From: Solirubrobacter ginsenosidimutans
GTDB taxonomy: Bacteria; Actinomycetota; Thermoleophilia; Solirubrobacterales; Solirubrobacteraceae
Length of the DNA: 64,000 nt
Assembly (NCBI RefSeq): GCF_027587205.1
Contig: NZ_JAPDOD010000002.1
Coordinates: 248,001 to 312,000 of the forward strand
Direction of reading: 5' to 3'
Both the position numbers and the translations under genes were made by a program. Of this stretch, positions 27,649-35,044 are shown piece after piece; position 1 is the stretch's first letter, and every line of letters begins with the position of its first letter. The notes beneath the pieces were generated by a model that did not search any database, was not told where the DNA came from, and saw only the letters and a program-made list of their open reading frames with translations.

Positions 27649-28881
27649 ATGCTCGACCTGCGGGCGATCGCCCGAGATCCGGAGCCGACGCGGACCGCCT
27701 TGGCGCGTCGTCGCGACGGCTCTGAAGCACGGCTCGACGCCGCGCTGGAGCTGCGGTCGCGGCTGAACGCGCTGCGGCCCGAGCTGGAGGAGGCGCAGGC
27801 CAAGCGCAACGCCGGCGCCAAGGCCATCGGCGACGCCAAGCGCACCGGCGCCGACGCCTCCGCGGCGATCGCGGAGATGCAGGCCGTGAGCGCGCGGGTC
27901 AAGGAGCTCGAGCCGGAGGTCGCGCAGGGCACGGCCGATCTGGACGCGCTGAACGCCTCGCTGCCGAATCCGCCCGACCCGACCGCCGCCGACGAGGACA
28001 CGGCGCTGCGCGAGTGGGGTTCTTGCGCTCCCGCGGGCCGCGACCATCTCGAGCTCGCCGGCGCGCTGATCGACATGGAGGCCGGCTCGAAGGTCAGTGG
28101 CCCGCGGTTCGCGTTCTTGAAGGGCGACCTGGTCTTCCTCGAGCTGGCGCTGGTCCGGTGGGTGCTCGAGGTGCTGCGGGGGCACGGGTTCGAGCCGGTC
28201 ATCCCGCCCGTACTGGTCAAGGAGCAGGCGCTCTTCGGCACCGGTTTCCTGCCTGACACCGAGCAGCAGATCTACCGCCTCGCCGACGATCCGCTGTTCC
28301 TCACCGGCACCTCCGAGGTGCCGCTGGCGTCGCTGCACGCGGGCGAGATCATGGACGTGGTGCCGCGCCGCTACGCGGGGTTCTCGCCCTGCTTCCGCCG
28401 CGAGGCGGGTGCCGCGGGCAAGGACACGCGGGGCATCTTCCGGGTGCACCAGTTCGACAAGGTCGAGATGTTCTCTTTTGTGGAGCCGAATGCGGCTCTC
28501 GAGGAGCACGAGCGCCTGCTGAGTATCGAGGAAGAGATCCTCCAGGGGCTCGGCATCCCCTATCGCGTCGTGAACATCGCCGTCGACGATCTCGGCTCGA
28601 GCGCGGCGAAGAAGTACGACCTCGAGGCCTGGCTGCCCTCCCAGCAGCGCTACCGCGAGCTCACGTCGACGTCGAACACGACCGATTTCCAGTCGCGCCG
28701 GCTCGACATCCGCTATCGGCCTGAGGGCGGCAAGACCGCGCTCGTGCACACCTTGAACGGCACCGCGGTCGCCGTAGGCCGGACGCTGATCGCGCTGATG
28801 GAGAACCATCAGACCGACGACGGCGGGGTCGAGATCCCCGAGACGCTGCAGAAGTGGGGAGCGCCTGCGCGCTTGGGTTGA
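27649..28881 (+). CDS. serS: Seryl-tRNA synthetase
   Basis: 410 residues. The N-terminal tRNA-binding antiparallel coiled coil spans roughly residues 25-105. The class II catalytic core follows, with motif 2 (FRREAGAAGKDTRGIFRVHQFDKVE), the ELTSTSNTTDFQSRR block and motif 3 (LNGTAVAVGRTLIALMEN). It charges tRNA-Ser and tRNA-Sec. The start lies 3 bp after the cytochrome gene stop, so the two are probably cotranscribed. Confidence 0.97.
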   Translation: MLDLRAIARDPEPTRTALARRRDGSEARLDAALELRSRLNALRPELEEAQAKRNAGAKAIGDAKRTGADASAAIAEMQAVSARVKELEPEVAQGTADLDALNASLPNPPDPTAADEDTALREWGSCAPAGRDHLELAGALIDMEAGSKVSGPRFAFLKGDLVFLELALVRWVLEVLRGHGFEPVIPPVLVKEQALFGTGFLPDTEQQIYRLADDPLFLTGTSEVPLASLHAGEIMDVVPRRYAGFSPCFRREAGAAGKDTRGIFRVHQFDKVEMFSFVEPNAALEEHERLLSIEEEILQGLGIPYRVVNIAVDDLGSSAAKKYDLEAWLPSQQRYRELTSTSNTTDFQSRRLDIRYRPEGGKTALVHTLNGTAVAVGRTLIALMENHQTDDGGVEIPETLQKWGAPARLG

Positions 28882-29611
28882 CCTCGAGGGCGCGGTCAAC
28901 GTCCGCGACCTCGGCGGCCTGCCCCTGGAGGGCGGCGGTGCCACCGCACCCGGTGTGCTCCTGCGCTCCGACAACCTGCAGGGTCTCTCGCCCGGCGACG
29001 TCTCGCAGCTGGTGGACGATCTCGGCGTGCGCGTCGTCGTCGACCTCCGGACGGGCGAAGAGGTGCGGCTCGAAGGCCCCGGTCCCTTGGCCCATGAGGA
29101 GCGGGTCGAGATCCGGCACCGCTCGCTCTATCCCGAGAAGGGCAAGCTCACCGACGTCCTGATCTCCAAGGCCGACGGGGAGAACCCCGCGGTCCAGTAC
29201 TACCTGCGCTACCTCGCCGATCGCCCGGACTCGGTCGTGGGCGCGCTGGAGGACATCGCCGACGGTCCCGGCCCGGTGCTCGTGCACTGCGCGGCGGGCA
29301 AGGACCGGACGGGCGTCGTCGTCGCGATGGCGCTGGCCGCGGTGGGTGTGGAGCGCCAGGCGATCATCGACGACTACGTCGCGACCGAGGAGCGGATCGT
29401 CGAGATCATGGCTCGCCTGCGCGCTTCGCCGACCTACGCGCCCGACCTCGCGGGGGTGACCGACGAGTCCCGCAAGCCGCGCCCGGAGTTCCTCGGGCGG
29501 GTGCTCGAGGTGCTCGACGAGCGCGACGGTGGGCCGGTGGGGTGGCTCGCTTCGCACGGGTTCGACCCGGCTCCGTTGCGCTCGCGTCTCGTCGAGGGTC
29601 GCGGTCTGTGA
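28865..29611 (+). CDS. Tyrosine-protein phosphatase (DSP/PTP-like), probable CTG start
   Basis: 248 residues from the proposed start. The active-site loop HCAAGKDRTGV has Cys142 and Arg148, the CX5R signature of tyrosine and dual-specificity or inositol phosphatases. The conserved N-terminal block LEGAVNVRDLGGLP lies upstream of the first in-frame ATG or GTG (GTG at 28955), so starting there would delete it. In-frame CTG at 28865 fits the family's usual N-terminus, with GGGGAG just upstream, inside the end of serS. The start codon is therefore an inference; the family call is secure. Confidence 0.85.
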   Translation: MRAWVDLEGAVNVRDLGGLPLEGGGATAPGVLLRSDNLQGLSPGDVSQLVDDLGVRVVVDLRTGEEVRLEGPGPLAHEERVEIRHRSLYPEKGKLTDVLISKADGENPAVQYYLRYLADRPDSVVGALEDIADGPGPVLVHCAAGKDRTGVVVAMALAAVGVERQAIIDDYVATEERIVEIMARLRASPTYAPDLAGVTDESRKPRPEFLGRVLEVLDERDGGPVGWLASHGFDPAPLRSRLVEGRGL

Positions 29612-29719
29612 GGGGTAGTTCGTTTTGGTTCACCCCCTGTGAACCAAAACGAAACACCCCCTCGAACGCGCATCGTCGGTCACCGCGCTCCCCTCATCTG
29701 CGCAGTTGACGTTCGTCCG
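29612..29719. repeat. Hairpin plus 19-nt box, related to the 9.1-9.6 kb element
   Basis: Directly after the phosphatase stop, GTTCGTTTTGGTTCAC (29618-29633) pairs with GTGAACCAAAACGAAAC (29639-29655, one bulged A) around a CCCCT loop, closed outside by GGGGT/ACCCC. About 40 bp further on lies GCGCAGTTGACGTTCGTCC (29700-29718), which differs by one base from the end box of the element at 9080-9587. No run of T follows the hairpin, so it is not a classical terminator. Confidence 0.65.
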
Positions 29720-29734
29720 TAGGCTCCGCCGAAC

Positions 29735-30403
29735 ATGGGCGCTCTCCCGCAGGCACTGCCACTCGCCCTGGGCGCCTCCTTCTACCCACCCGCCCTGCTG
29801 GTGCTCATCTTGCTGATGACCGGCCCAAGACCGCTCCCGCTCGTGCTCGCCTACTACGCCGGCGCGGCGCTGGTCACGCTCGGCACCGGCGTGATCGCGC
29901 TCGGTGCGCTCGACGGTGCGGGCCTGACCGAGAGCGACTCGAAGAGCGCCAGCGGCGGCGTCTACATCGTCGCCGGCCTCGCGCTCCTGGCCGTCGCCGC
30001 CTGGGCGTGGCAGCGCCGAACCAAGCCGCCCAAGCCGCCGGCGGAGGGCGAGGGCCGGGTCGCGCAGTGGTCGCGGCGTGCGACCGGCAGCCGGCCGTGG
30101 GCGTTCGTTCTGGGCGGAGCGATGTACCTTCCCTCACCGCTCTACCTGCTGGCGGTCAAGGAGATCGCCGACGACAGCGGTTCGACGGCGGGTGCGGTTC
30201 TCGCGGTCGCGATCTGCGCGGCGACCGTGCTGCTGTTCGTCGAGGTGCCGCTGGTGGCGCTGCTCGTCCGCCCGGACGGCGCGAGCGCCGCGCTCCAGCG
30301 CTTCCACGGCTGGTTGACCCGCAACGGGTGGGCGCTGGCGGCGGCCGTGGCGCTGGTAGCCGGCGTGTACGCGCTCGTGAAGGGCATCGCCGCGCTCGGG
30401 TGA
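29735..30403 (+). CDS. GAP-family (Sap-like) membrane exporter
   Basis: 222 residues with six hydrophobic helices. The pattern resembles the actinobacterial GAP/Sap family (LysE-like fold), members of which help move lipids such as sulfolipid or glycopeptidolipid in mycobacteria. Seen: ALGASFYPPALLVLILLMTGPRPLPLVLAYYAGAAL at the N-terminus and FVLGGAMYLPSPLYLLAVKEIAD in the middle. Substrate unknown. TAGGCT ends 9 nt before the ATG, with no Shine-Dalgarno. Confidence 0.8.
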   Translation: MGALPQALPLALGASFYPPALLVLILLMTGPRPLPLVLAYYAGAALVTLGTGVIALGALDGAGLTESDSKSASGGVYIVAGLALLAVAAWAWQRRTKPPKPPAEGEGRVAQWSRRATGSRPWAFVLGGAMYLPSPLYLLAVKEIADDSGSTAGAVLAVAICAATVLLFVEVPLVALLVRPDGASAALQRFHGWLTRNGWALAAAVALVAGVYALVKGIAALG

Positions 30404-30434
30404 ATGATCGGCGGCCGCCGCCGGTTGTGGCGGG

Positions 30435-31196
30435 CTACACCAGCGCGAACACCCGCGACGGCGATCCGGTCCCGCCGACCAGCTTCAAGGGCGCGACGAC
30501 GACGATCGCGCCCTGCGGCGGCAGCTCCGCCAGGTTCGCCAGCTGCGTGAGCCCGTACTTGCCCGCCCCGAGCAGGAAGTGGTGGACCGGGAACGGCGGG
30601 TCGAAGGAGTGGGCGGCGCCCGCGTCGGTGCCGACGGTCTCGACGCCGACGCCCACGATCGGGGAGACCTCCGCCAGCCAGCGCGCGGCCTCGGCGTCCG
30701 GGCCAGGGGTCTGGGCGCCGTTGAGGAACGCCTCCTGGTCGTGGGCGCGGGCGTCCCAGCCGGTGCGCAGGAGCAGCCAGCCGCCCGGAGGCAGCGGGCC
30801 GTGCTCGTTCTCCCACGCCTGGATGTCGGCCAGCGTGAGCAGGTAGTTCGGATCCTCGGCCGCTTCGGCGGACTTGTCGATCACCGCCGCGGGGGCGACG
30901 AGCTTGGCCGGCGGCGCGCTCGCCACGTCCTCGCCGTCGCGGCCTGTGATCCAGTGGATCGGGGCGTCGAAGTGGGTGCCGACGTGCTCGCCGACGGTCA
31001 GCGTGCTCCACGCCCAGGCGGGCCCGAGGTCGTCGTAGTGGCTGATCTCCTCGCGGCTCAGCCCCGGGGTGTTGGCGAACGGCGGCGGGAGCTGCAGCAC
31101 CGGCGTCGTCTCGCTCAGGGGTTGCGTGAGATCGACGACGCGGACGGAGCCGTCCGCCAGCGCGGCGGCGAGCGTCGTAAGGGGTTCAGTGGCCAC
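30435..31196 (-). CDS. Cyclase-family metal hydrolase (kynurenine formamidase-like)
   Basis: 253 residues. The metal-binding signature GEHVGTHFDAPIHW (H-x-G-T-H-x-D-x-P-x-H) places it in the cyclase superfamily, which includes bacterial kynurenine formamidase and isatin hydrolase. A further His sits in PPFPVHHFLLGAGKYG. GTG start with GGAGG 8 nt upstream, inside the end of the TPP-enzyme gene (11-bp overlap). The pairing suggests a short catabolic route, with the hydrolase and a decarboxylase or carboligase acting in sequence. Substrate unknown. Confidence 0.85.
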   Translation of the reverse strand: MATEPLTTLAAALADGSVRVVDLTQPLSETTPVLQLPPPFANTPGLSREEISHYDDLGPAWAWSTLTVGEHVGTHFDAPIHWITGRDGEDVASAPPAKLVAPAAVIDKSAEAAEDPNYLLTLADIQAWENEHGPLPPGGWLLLRTGWDARAHDQEAFLNGAQTPGPDAEAARWLAEVSPIVGVGVETVGTDAGAAHSFDPPFPVHHFLLGAGKYGLTQLANLAELPPQGAIVVVAPLKLVGGTGSPSRVFALV

Positions 31197-32823
31197 GAAA
31201 TGCCTCCTCTAGCCATTCGGCACAGATGTCGGGGTCGACTTTGGCGTCCAGCACGAGCGGGCGGTCGCGGTCGGACGCGACCCACTCCCGCACCGCCTCC
31301 AGATCCTCCACGGTGCGCGCGGTGACGCCGCGGCAGCCCGCGGCCTCGGCCAGCGCGGCGAAGTCGGTGGGCGGGAACTGGGCGGACTCGACGTCGATGC
31401 CCATCGGCCGGAAGTGGTGGACCTCGGCGCCGTAGGCCGCGTCGTCGTAGACCACGACCAGCATGTCGGGCTTCACCCGCCCGAGCGTCTCCAGGTCGGG
31501 CAGCGCCATCAGCAGGCCGCCGTCGCCGACCGCGCAGACCGTCAGCCGGTCCGGCCGGGCGGCCGCCGCGCCCAAGGCGTTCCCGAGCGCGAGCCCCACG
31601 CACTGGAACGCCTGCGGGAAGACGAAGCCGTGCGCGTCCGGGACCCGGAGGTACATCGACGGGTAGCCCATGAACGCGCCGGAGTCCACGACCACGGTGC
31701 GCTCAACCGGCAGCATGGCGTCGAGCGCGATCGAGAGGTCGCGGGGATCGAGCCAGTCGCGCGACGGCTCGTACGGCACATCCCGCCACGCTCCGCCGGC
31801 GATCTCCGCCGCCAGCGCGACGCTGCGCCGCGACTCGCCGAGGTCGATGTCATCGCGCCGCGCCGTGAGCGCCGCGATCAGCGCCTCTGCGGTCTCCCGG
31901 GCGTCGCCGACGAGGCCGAAGTCGACCGCGCGATGCGCGCCGATCGCCTCCGCGTCGCGGTCGACCTGCACCAGCGTGGCGCCGGCGACCAACGCCCCGT
32001 GGCGGGTCGTCCAGTGGTTCAGGGAGGCACCGAAGGCGACGATCACGTCGGCGTCGCCGAGCAGCTTCTGGCCGACCGGCGTGGCGAACCCGCCGGAGAT
32101 GCCGACGGCGAACGGGTCGTCGGCAAAGAGCCCGTTGGCGACGGCGGAGGTCGCGAGGACCGCGCCGCTGAGCTCGCCGAGGCGCCGCAGTGCCGGTCCC
32201 GCGCCGGACAGCACCGCGCCACGGCCGCCGATGATCGCCGGCCGGTCGGCGCGGGTCAGGAGGTCCGCGACCGCCTGCACCGAGGACGGCCGCACCGGCG
32301 GCAACTCCGGCCACGGCACCGGGTCGGTGAGCTCCACCTCCGCCGCCTGCACGTCGAGCGCGAACATCAGCACCACCGCGCGCCGCTCGACCACCGCGGT
32401 CCGCACGGCGCGGGTCACGTCGGCGACCACGGTCGCCGGCCCGTACACCCGCTCCGCCACCGCACCCACGGACTCCACCAGCGCCACCTGGTCGATCTTG
32501 AAGTTCGAGCGCAGCTGCACCGCCGGCGTGTCGGCGGCGAGCAGGATCAGCGGTGTGCGTGACTTCGCGGCCTCGGTGAGGCCGGTGATCGCGTTCGTCA
32601 GCCCCGGTCCCTGGTGGACCGAGGCGACGCCGAGGCGCCCGCTGACCCGCGCGTAGCCGTCCGCCATGCAGACCGCACCGGTCTCGTGGCGGGCGGAGAT
32701 GAAGCGCCCGCCGGCGGCCACGATCGCGTTGGTGACCTCGAGGTTGCCGCTGCCCATCAGGCCGAAGACGACGTCTCCGCCGAGGCGTTGAAGAGTCTGG
32801 CCGATCGCCTGGGAGACAAACAC
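31186..32823 (-). CDS. Thiamine-pyrophosphate-dependent enzyme (acetolactate synthase-like)
   Basis: 545 residues in three Rossmann-like domains. The N-terminal PYR domain has the catalytic Glu in ISARHETGAVCMADGYAR. A central domain follows (RADRPAIIGGRGAVLSGAG). The C-terminal PP domain has GDGGLLMALPDLETLGRVK and VVYDDAAYGAE, where the usual Asn-Asn of the TPP motif reads Asp-Asp. It could be a decarboxylase or carboligase. GTG at 32823 fits the family N-terminus (VSQAIGQTLQ) and has TACCGT ending 8 nt upstream. ATG at 32853 with GGAG 6 nt upstream is the alternative start. Confidence 0.85.
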   Translation of the reverse strand: MFVSQAIGQTLQRLGGDVVFGLMGSGNLEVTNAIVAAGGRFISARHETGAVCMADGYARVSGRLGVASVHQGPGLTNAITGLTEAAKSRTPLILLAADTPAVQLRSNFKIDQVALVESVGAVAERVYGPATVVADVTRAVRTAVVERRAVVLMFALDVQAAEVELTDPVPWPELPPVRPSSVQAVADLLTRADRPAIIGGRGAVLSGAGPALRRLGELSGAVLATSAVANGLFADDPFAVGISGGFATPVGQKLLGDADVIVAFGASLNHWTTRHGALVAGATLVQVDRDAEAIGAHRAVDFGLVGDARETAEALIAALTARRDDIDLGESRRSVALAAEIAGGAWRDVPYEPSRDWLDPRDLSIALDAMLPVERTVVVDSGAFMGYPSMYLRVPDAHGFVFPQAFQCVGLALGNALGAAAARPDRLTVCAVGDGGLLMALPDLETLGRVKPDMLVVVYDDAAYGAEVHHFRPMGIDVESAQFPPTDFAALAEAAGCRGVTARTVEDLEAVREWVASDRDRPLVLDAKVDPDICAEWLEEAFRGH

Positions 32824-32831
32824 GCCGCGCA

Positions 32832-32841
32832 ACGGTACCCT
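32832..32841. promoter_or_regulatory. Overlapping divergent -10 elements around GGTACC
   Basis: On the minus strand TACCGT (32837-32832) ends 8 nt before the GTG of the TPP-enzyme gene. On the plus strand TACCCT (32836-32841) ends 10 nt before the ATG at 32852. The two hexamers share the TA of the palindrome GGTACC, so one melted region could fire in both directions. Confidence 0.45.
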
Positions 32842-32851
32842 TGCGCCCTTC

Positions 32852-33121
32852 ATGAGGCGCTCCGCCCCGGTCCTGCTGCTCGCCGCGCTGCTGCTCGTCG
32901 CGGTCATGGGCGCCTGGGCCGTGCCGTTGTTGATCGTCGCCGTCCTGCTCTTGACAGGCCGGTACGTCGGCGAGGAGGTCATCCTCGCCGTCCATCGTGC
33001 GCTCGCACCTCGGGTGCGCGCCGCGAAGGTCCTTTGGGCGCGCCGTCATTCGACGGCGCTGGTTTCGCTGCTGGAGCGCGCCCCGCGCTCCCCGCGTGGT
33101 CCGCCGGCATTCGCCGCCTGA
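32852..33121 (+). CDS. Small membrane protein with basic C-terminus, unknown function
   Basis: 89 residues: one or two hydrophobic segments (APVLLLAALLLVAVMGAWAVPLLIVAVLLL, residues 5-34) followed by an Arg/Ala-rich, probably cytoplasmic helix. I recognise no family. The ATG has no Shine-Dalgarno but a TACCCT hexamer 10 nt upstream. It could alternatively be a non-coding upstream region of the next gene; the hydrophobic start and arginine tail favour a real gene. Confidence 0.5.
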   Translation: MRRSAPVLLLAALLLVAVMGAWAVPLLIVAVLLLTGRYVGEEVILAVHRALAPRVRAAKVLWARRHSTALVSLLERAPRSPRGPPAFAA

Positions 33122-33165
33122 CCTCAGCTACCAGCAAACCATTTCAAAGCACCTAGGAGTCATCA

Positions 33166-33990
33166 ATGTCGCGTACGCGCGTCTCCATCCTCGCGGGCCT
33201 GACCGGCCTCGCCATCGCCGCACCGGCCGCGCAGGCCCACGTCACGCTCACCCCCCGCACCGTCACCGCCAACTCCTTCGGCCGTGTCGACATGCGCGTC
33301 CCGAACGAGCGCGACGAGACGGGCACGAAGTCCGTCGTCCTGTACTTCCCGCACGGCTTCTACTCGGTCTCGACCAAGCGGGTGTGGGGCTGGACCGCGA
33401 AGACCTCGATGCGCAAGCTCGCGACCCCGGTTCCGAGCACCGACGGCGACATCACCGAGGAGGTCGCGAAGATCACCTACCGCGCGACCACCAAGGGCGA
33501 CTGGATCATGCCCGGCCAGTTCGAGGAGTTCGGCCTCTCGATGCGGATCCCGAACACGCCGAACGCGACGCTGAGCTTCCCCGCCCGCCAGACCTACAGC
33601 AACGGCGAGGTCGTCAACTGGAACACCCCGGCGAGCGGCGAGAACCCCGCGCCGACCCTGAATGTCGTCGCCCCCGCGCCGGTCGCGGCCGCCGCCCACA
33701 CGCCGCTCAAGAGCGTGTCGCCGAAGCGCAACTCGACGCAGCACAAGGCCGTGGCCGACGTCCGCGCGACCTTCAAGGCCAAGATGCAGACCGGGCTCAT
33801 CTCGATCACCAACGCGAGCGGCGCGACCGTCCCGCTGAAGTCCAGCGGGCTGATGTCGTCCAACAAGGCCGTCGTCCGGGGCGTGCCGACGTCGCCGCTG
33901 AAGTCCGGCACGTACAAGGTCAGCTGGCGCGCCCGCGCGAGCGACGGCCACTCGGAGAAGGGCACCTGGACGTTCAAGGTGGCCGTCTAA
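33166..33990 (+). CDS. YcnI-type (DUF1775) and CopC-like two-domain copper protein
   Basis: 274 residues. A signal peptide is cut after AQA (residue 24), leaving an N-terminal His (HVTLTP), the copper-binding position in both YcnI and CopC families. Residues 25-165 are the YcnI-like domain (WGWTAKTSMRKLATP, PGQFEEFGLSMRIPN). Residues 185-274 are CopC-like (HTPLKSVSPKRNSTQH, LKSGTYKVSWRARASDGHSEKGTWTFKV). It is expected outside the membrane in copper handling or delivery. AGGAGT lies 5 nt before the ATG. CopD-like genes are not adjacent. Confidence 0.85.
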   Translation: MSRTRVSILAGLTGLAIAAPAAQAHVTLTPRTVTANSFGRVDMRVPNERDETGTKSVVLYFPHGFYSVSTKRVWGWTAKTSMRKLATPVPSTDGDITEEVAKITYRATTKGDWIMPGQFEEFGLSMRIPNTPNATLSFPARQTYSNGEVVNWNTPASGENPAPTLNVVAPAPVAAAAHTPLKSVSPKRNSTQHKAVADVRATFKAKMQTGLISITNASGATVPLKSSGLMSSNKAVVRGVPTSPLKSGTYKVSWRARASDGHSEKGTWTFKVAV

Positions 33991-34000
33991 CCTCCGCTCG

Positions 34001-35044
34001 GTGAAAGCGGCGGCGCCATGGGTCATCCTCGGCGCCGCCACCGCAGGGTTCGCGCTCGCGCTCAACGCCGTCGGCTTCCCGTCGCCGACGCTGTTCGCCG
34101 CGCTGGTCGTCGGGCTCGCCTTCGCGCTGATCCGCTCGCAGGCTGACGTCCACCCGCCGGGCTGGAGCTTTCTCGCCGCCCAGGCCGTCGTCGGCGTCAC
34201 GCTCGGCGCCTACATGCAGTCGGAGGCGTTGACGGCGGCCGCGCACGACTGGCTGCCGGTGACGCTCGTCAGCGCCGCGACGCTGGCGATCAGCATGGCC
34301 GCCGGGCGCGTCCTGGCCCGCACGACCGCCCTGGACCTGCCCACGGCGACGCTCGGGATGATCGCCGGAGGCGCGTCCGGGATCGTCACCATGGCCGACG
34401 ATCTGGGCGGCGACGACCGCCTCGTCGCCTTCATGCAGTACCTGCGCGTGCTCGTCGTCGTCCTGCTCACCCCGCTGCTGATCGCGGCCTTCGGAGGCGG
34501 GAGCGGGGGAGCGAGCGGCCCGAGCCCGAGCGCGTTCGGCGACGTCACCGACTGGGTGCTGACCGCGGGGATCGCCGCCGGCGCGGCCGTGCTCGCCCGC
34601 CGCGCCCACGTCCCGGCCGGCACGCTGCTCGGCCCGATGCTCGTCGCCGGCGCCCTGACGCTCGCGGGCGTCGACTTCGCGGTTCCACCCGTGGTCCGCG
34701 AGCTGGCGTTCGCGCTGATCGGCCTGCAGGTCGGCCTGCGCTTCACGTTCGACACGGTCAAGCTCCTCGGCCGCCTGATGTTCCCGGTCCTGGGCGCCGT
34801 GCTCGCGCTGATCGTGGGCTGCGCCGGGCTCGCCGTCCTGCTCACGCTCACCACCAGCGTCAGCTTCCGCGACGCCTATCTGGCGACCACGCCCGGCGGC
34901 CTCTACGCCGTGCTCGCGGTCGCCGTGGGAGCGGGCGCGAACACCACGTTCATCCTTGCCGTTCAGATCCTGCGCTTGCTCGTGGCGGTGCTGCTCGCGC
35001 CGCTGGCCGTCCGGCGACTCGCCAGAACCACACCAGGCCGGTGA
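34001..35044 (+). CDS. AbrB-family (AbrB/GylI-type) putative membrane transporter
   Basis: 347 residues with about ten hydrophobic helices arranged as two similar halves. The halves carry LGMIAGGASGIVTMADDLGGDDRLVAFMQYLRV and AYLATTPGGLYAVLAVAVGAGANTTFILAVQILRLLV, the duplicated signature of this putative transporter or ammonia monooxygenase-like family (not to be confused with the AbrB DNA-binding regulators). GTG start overlaps a TAACCT hexamer 7 nt upstream. The 3' end overlaps the convergent lgt gene by 95 bp. Confidence 0.85.
   Translation: MKAAAPWVILGAATAGFALALNAVGFPSPTLFAALVVGLAFALIRSQADVHPPGWSFLAAQAVVGVTLGAYMQSEALTAAAHDWLPVTLVSAATLAISMAAGRVLARTTALDLPTATLGMIAGGASGIVTMADDLGGDDRLVAFMQYLRVLVVVLLTPLLIAAFGGGSGGASGPSPSAFGDVTDWVLTAGIAAGAAVLARRAHVPAGTLLGPMLVAGALTLAGVDFAVPPVVRELAFALIGLQVGLRFTFDTVKLLGRLMFPVLGAVLALIVGCAGLAVLLTLTTSVSFRDAYLATTPGGLYAVLAVAVGAGANTTFILAVQILRLLVAVLLAPLAVRRLARTTPGR

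Noticed and set aside
28955..29611. GTG 28955 as the phosphatase start
   Set aside because: It removes the conserved NVRDLGGLP region.
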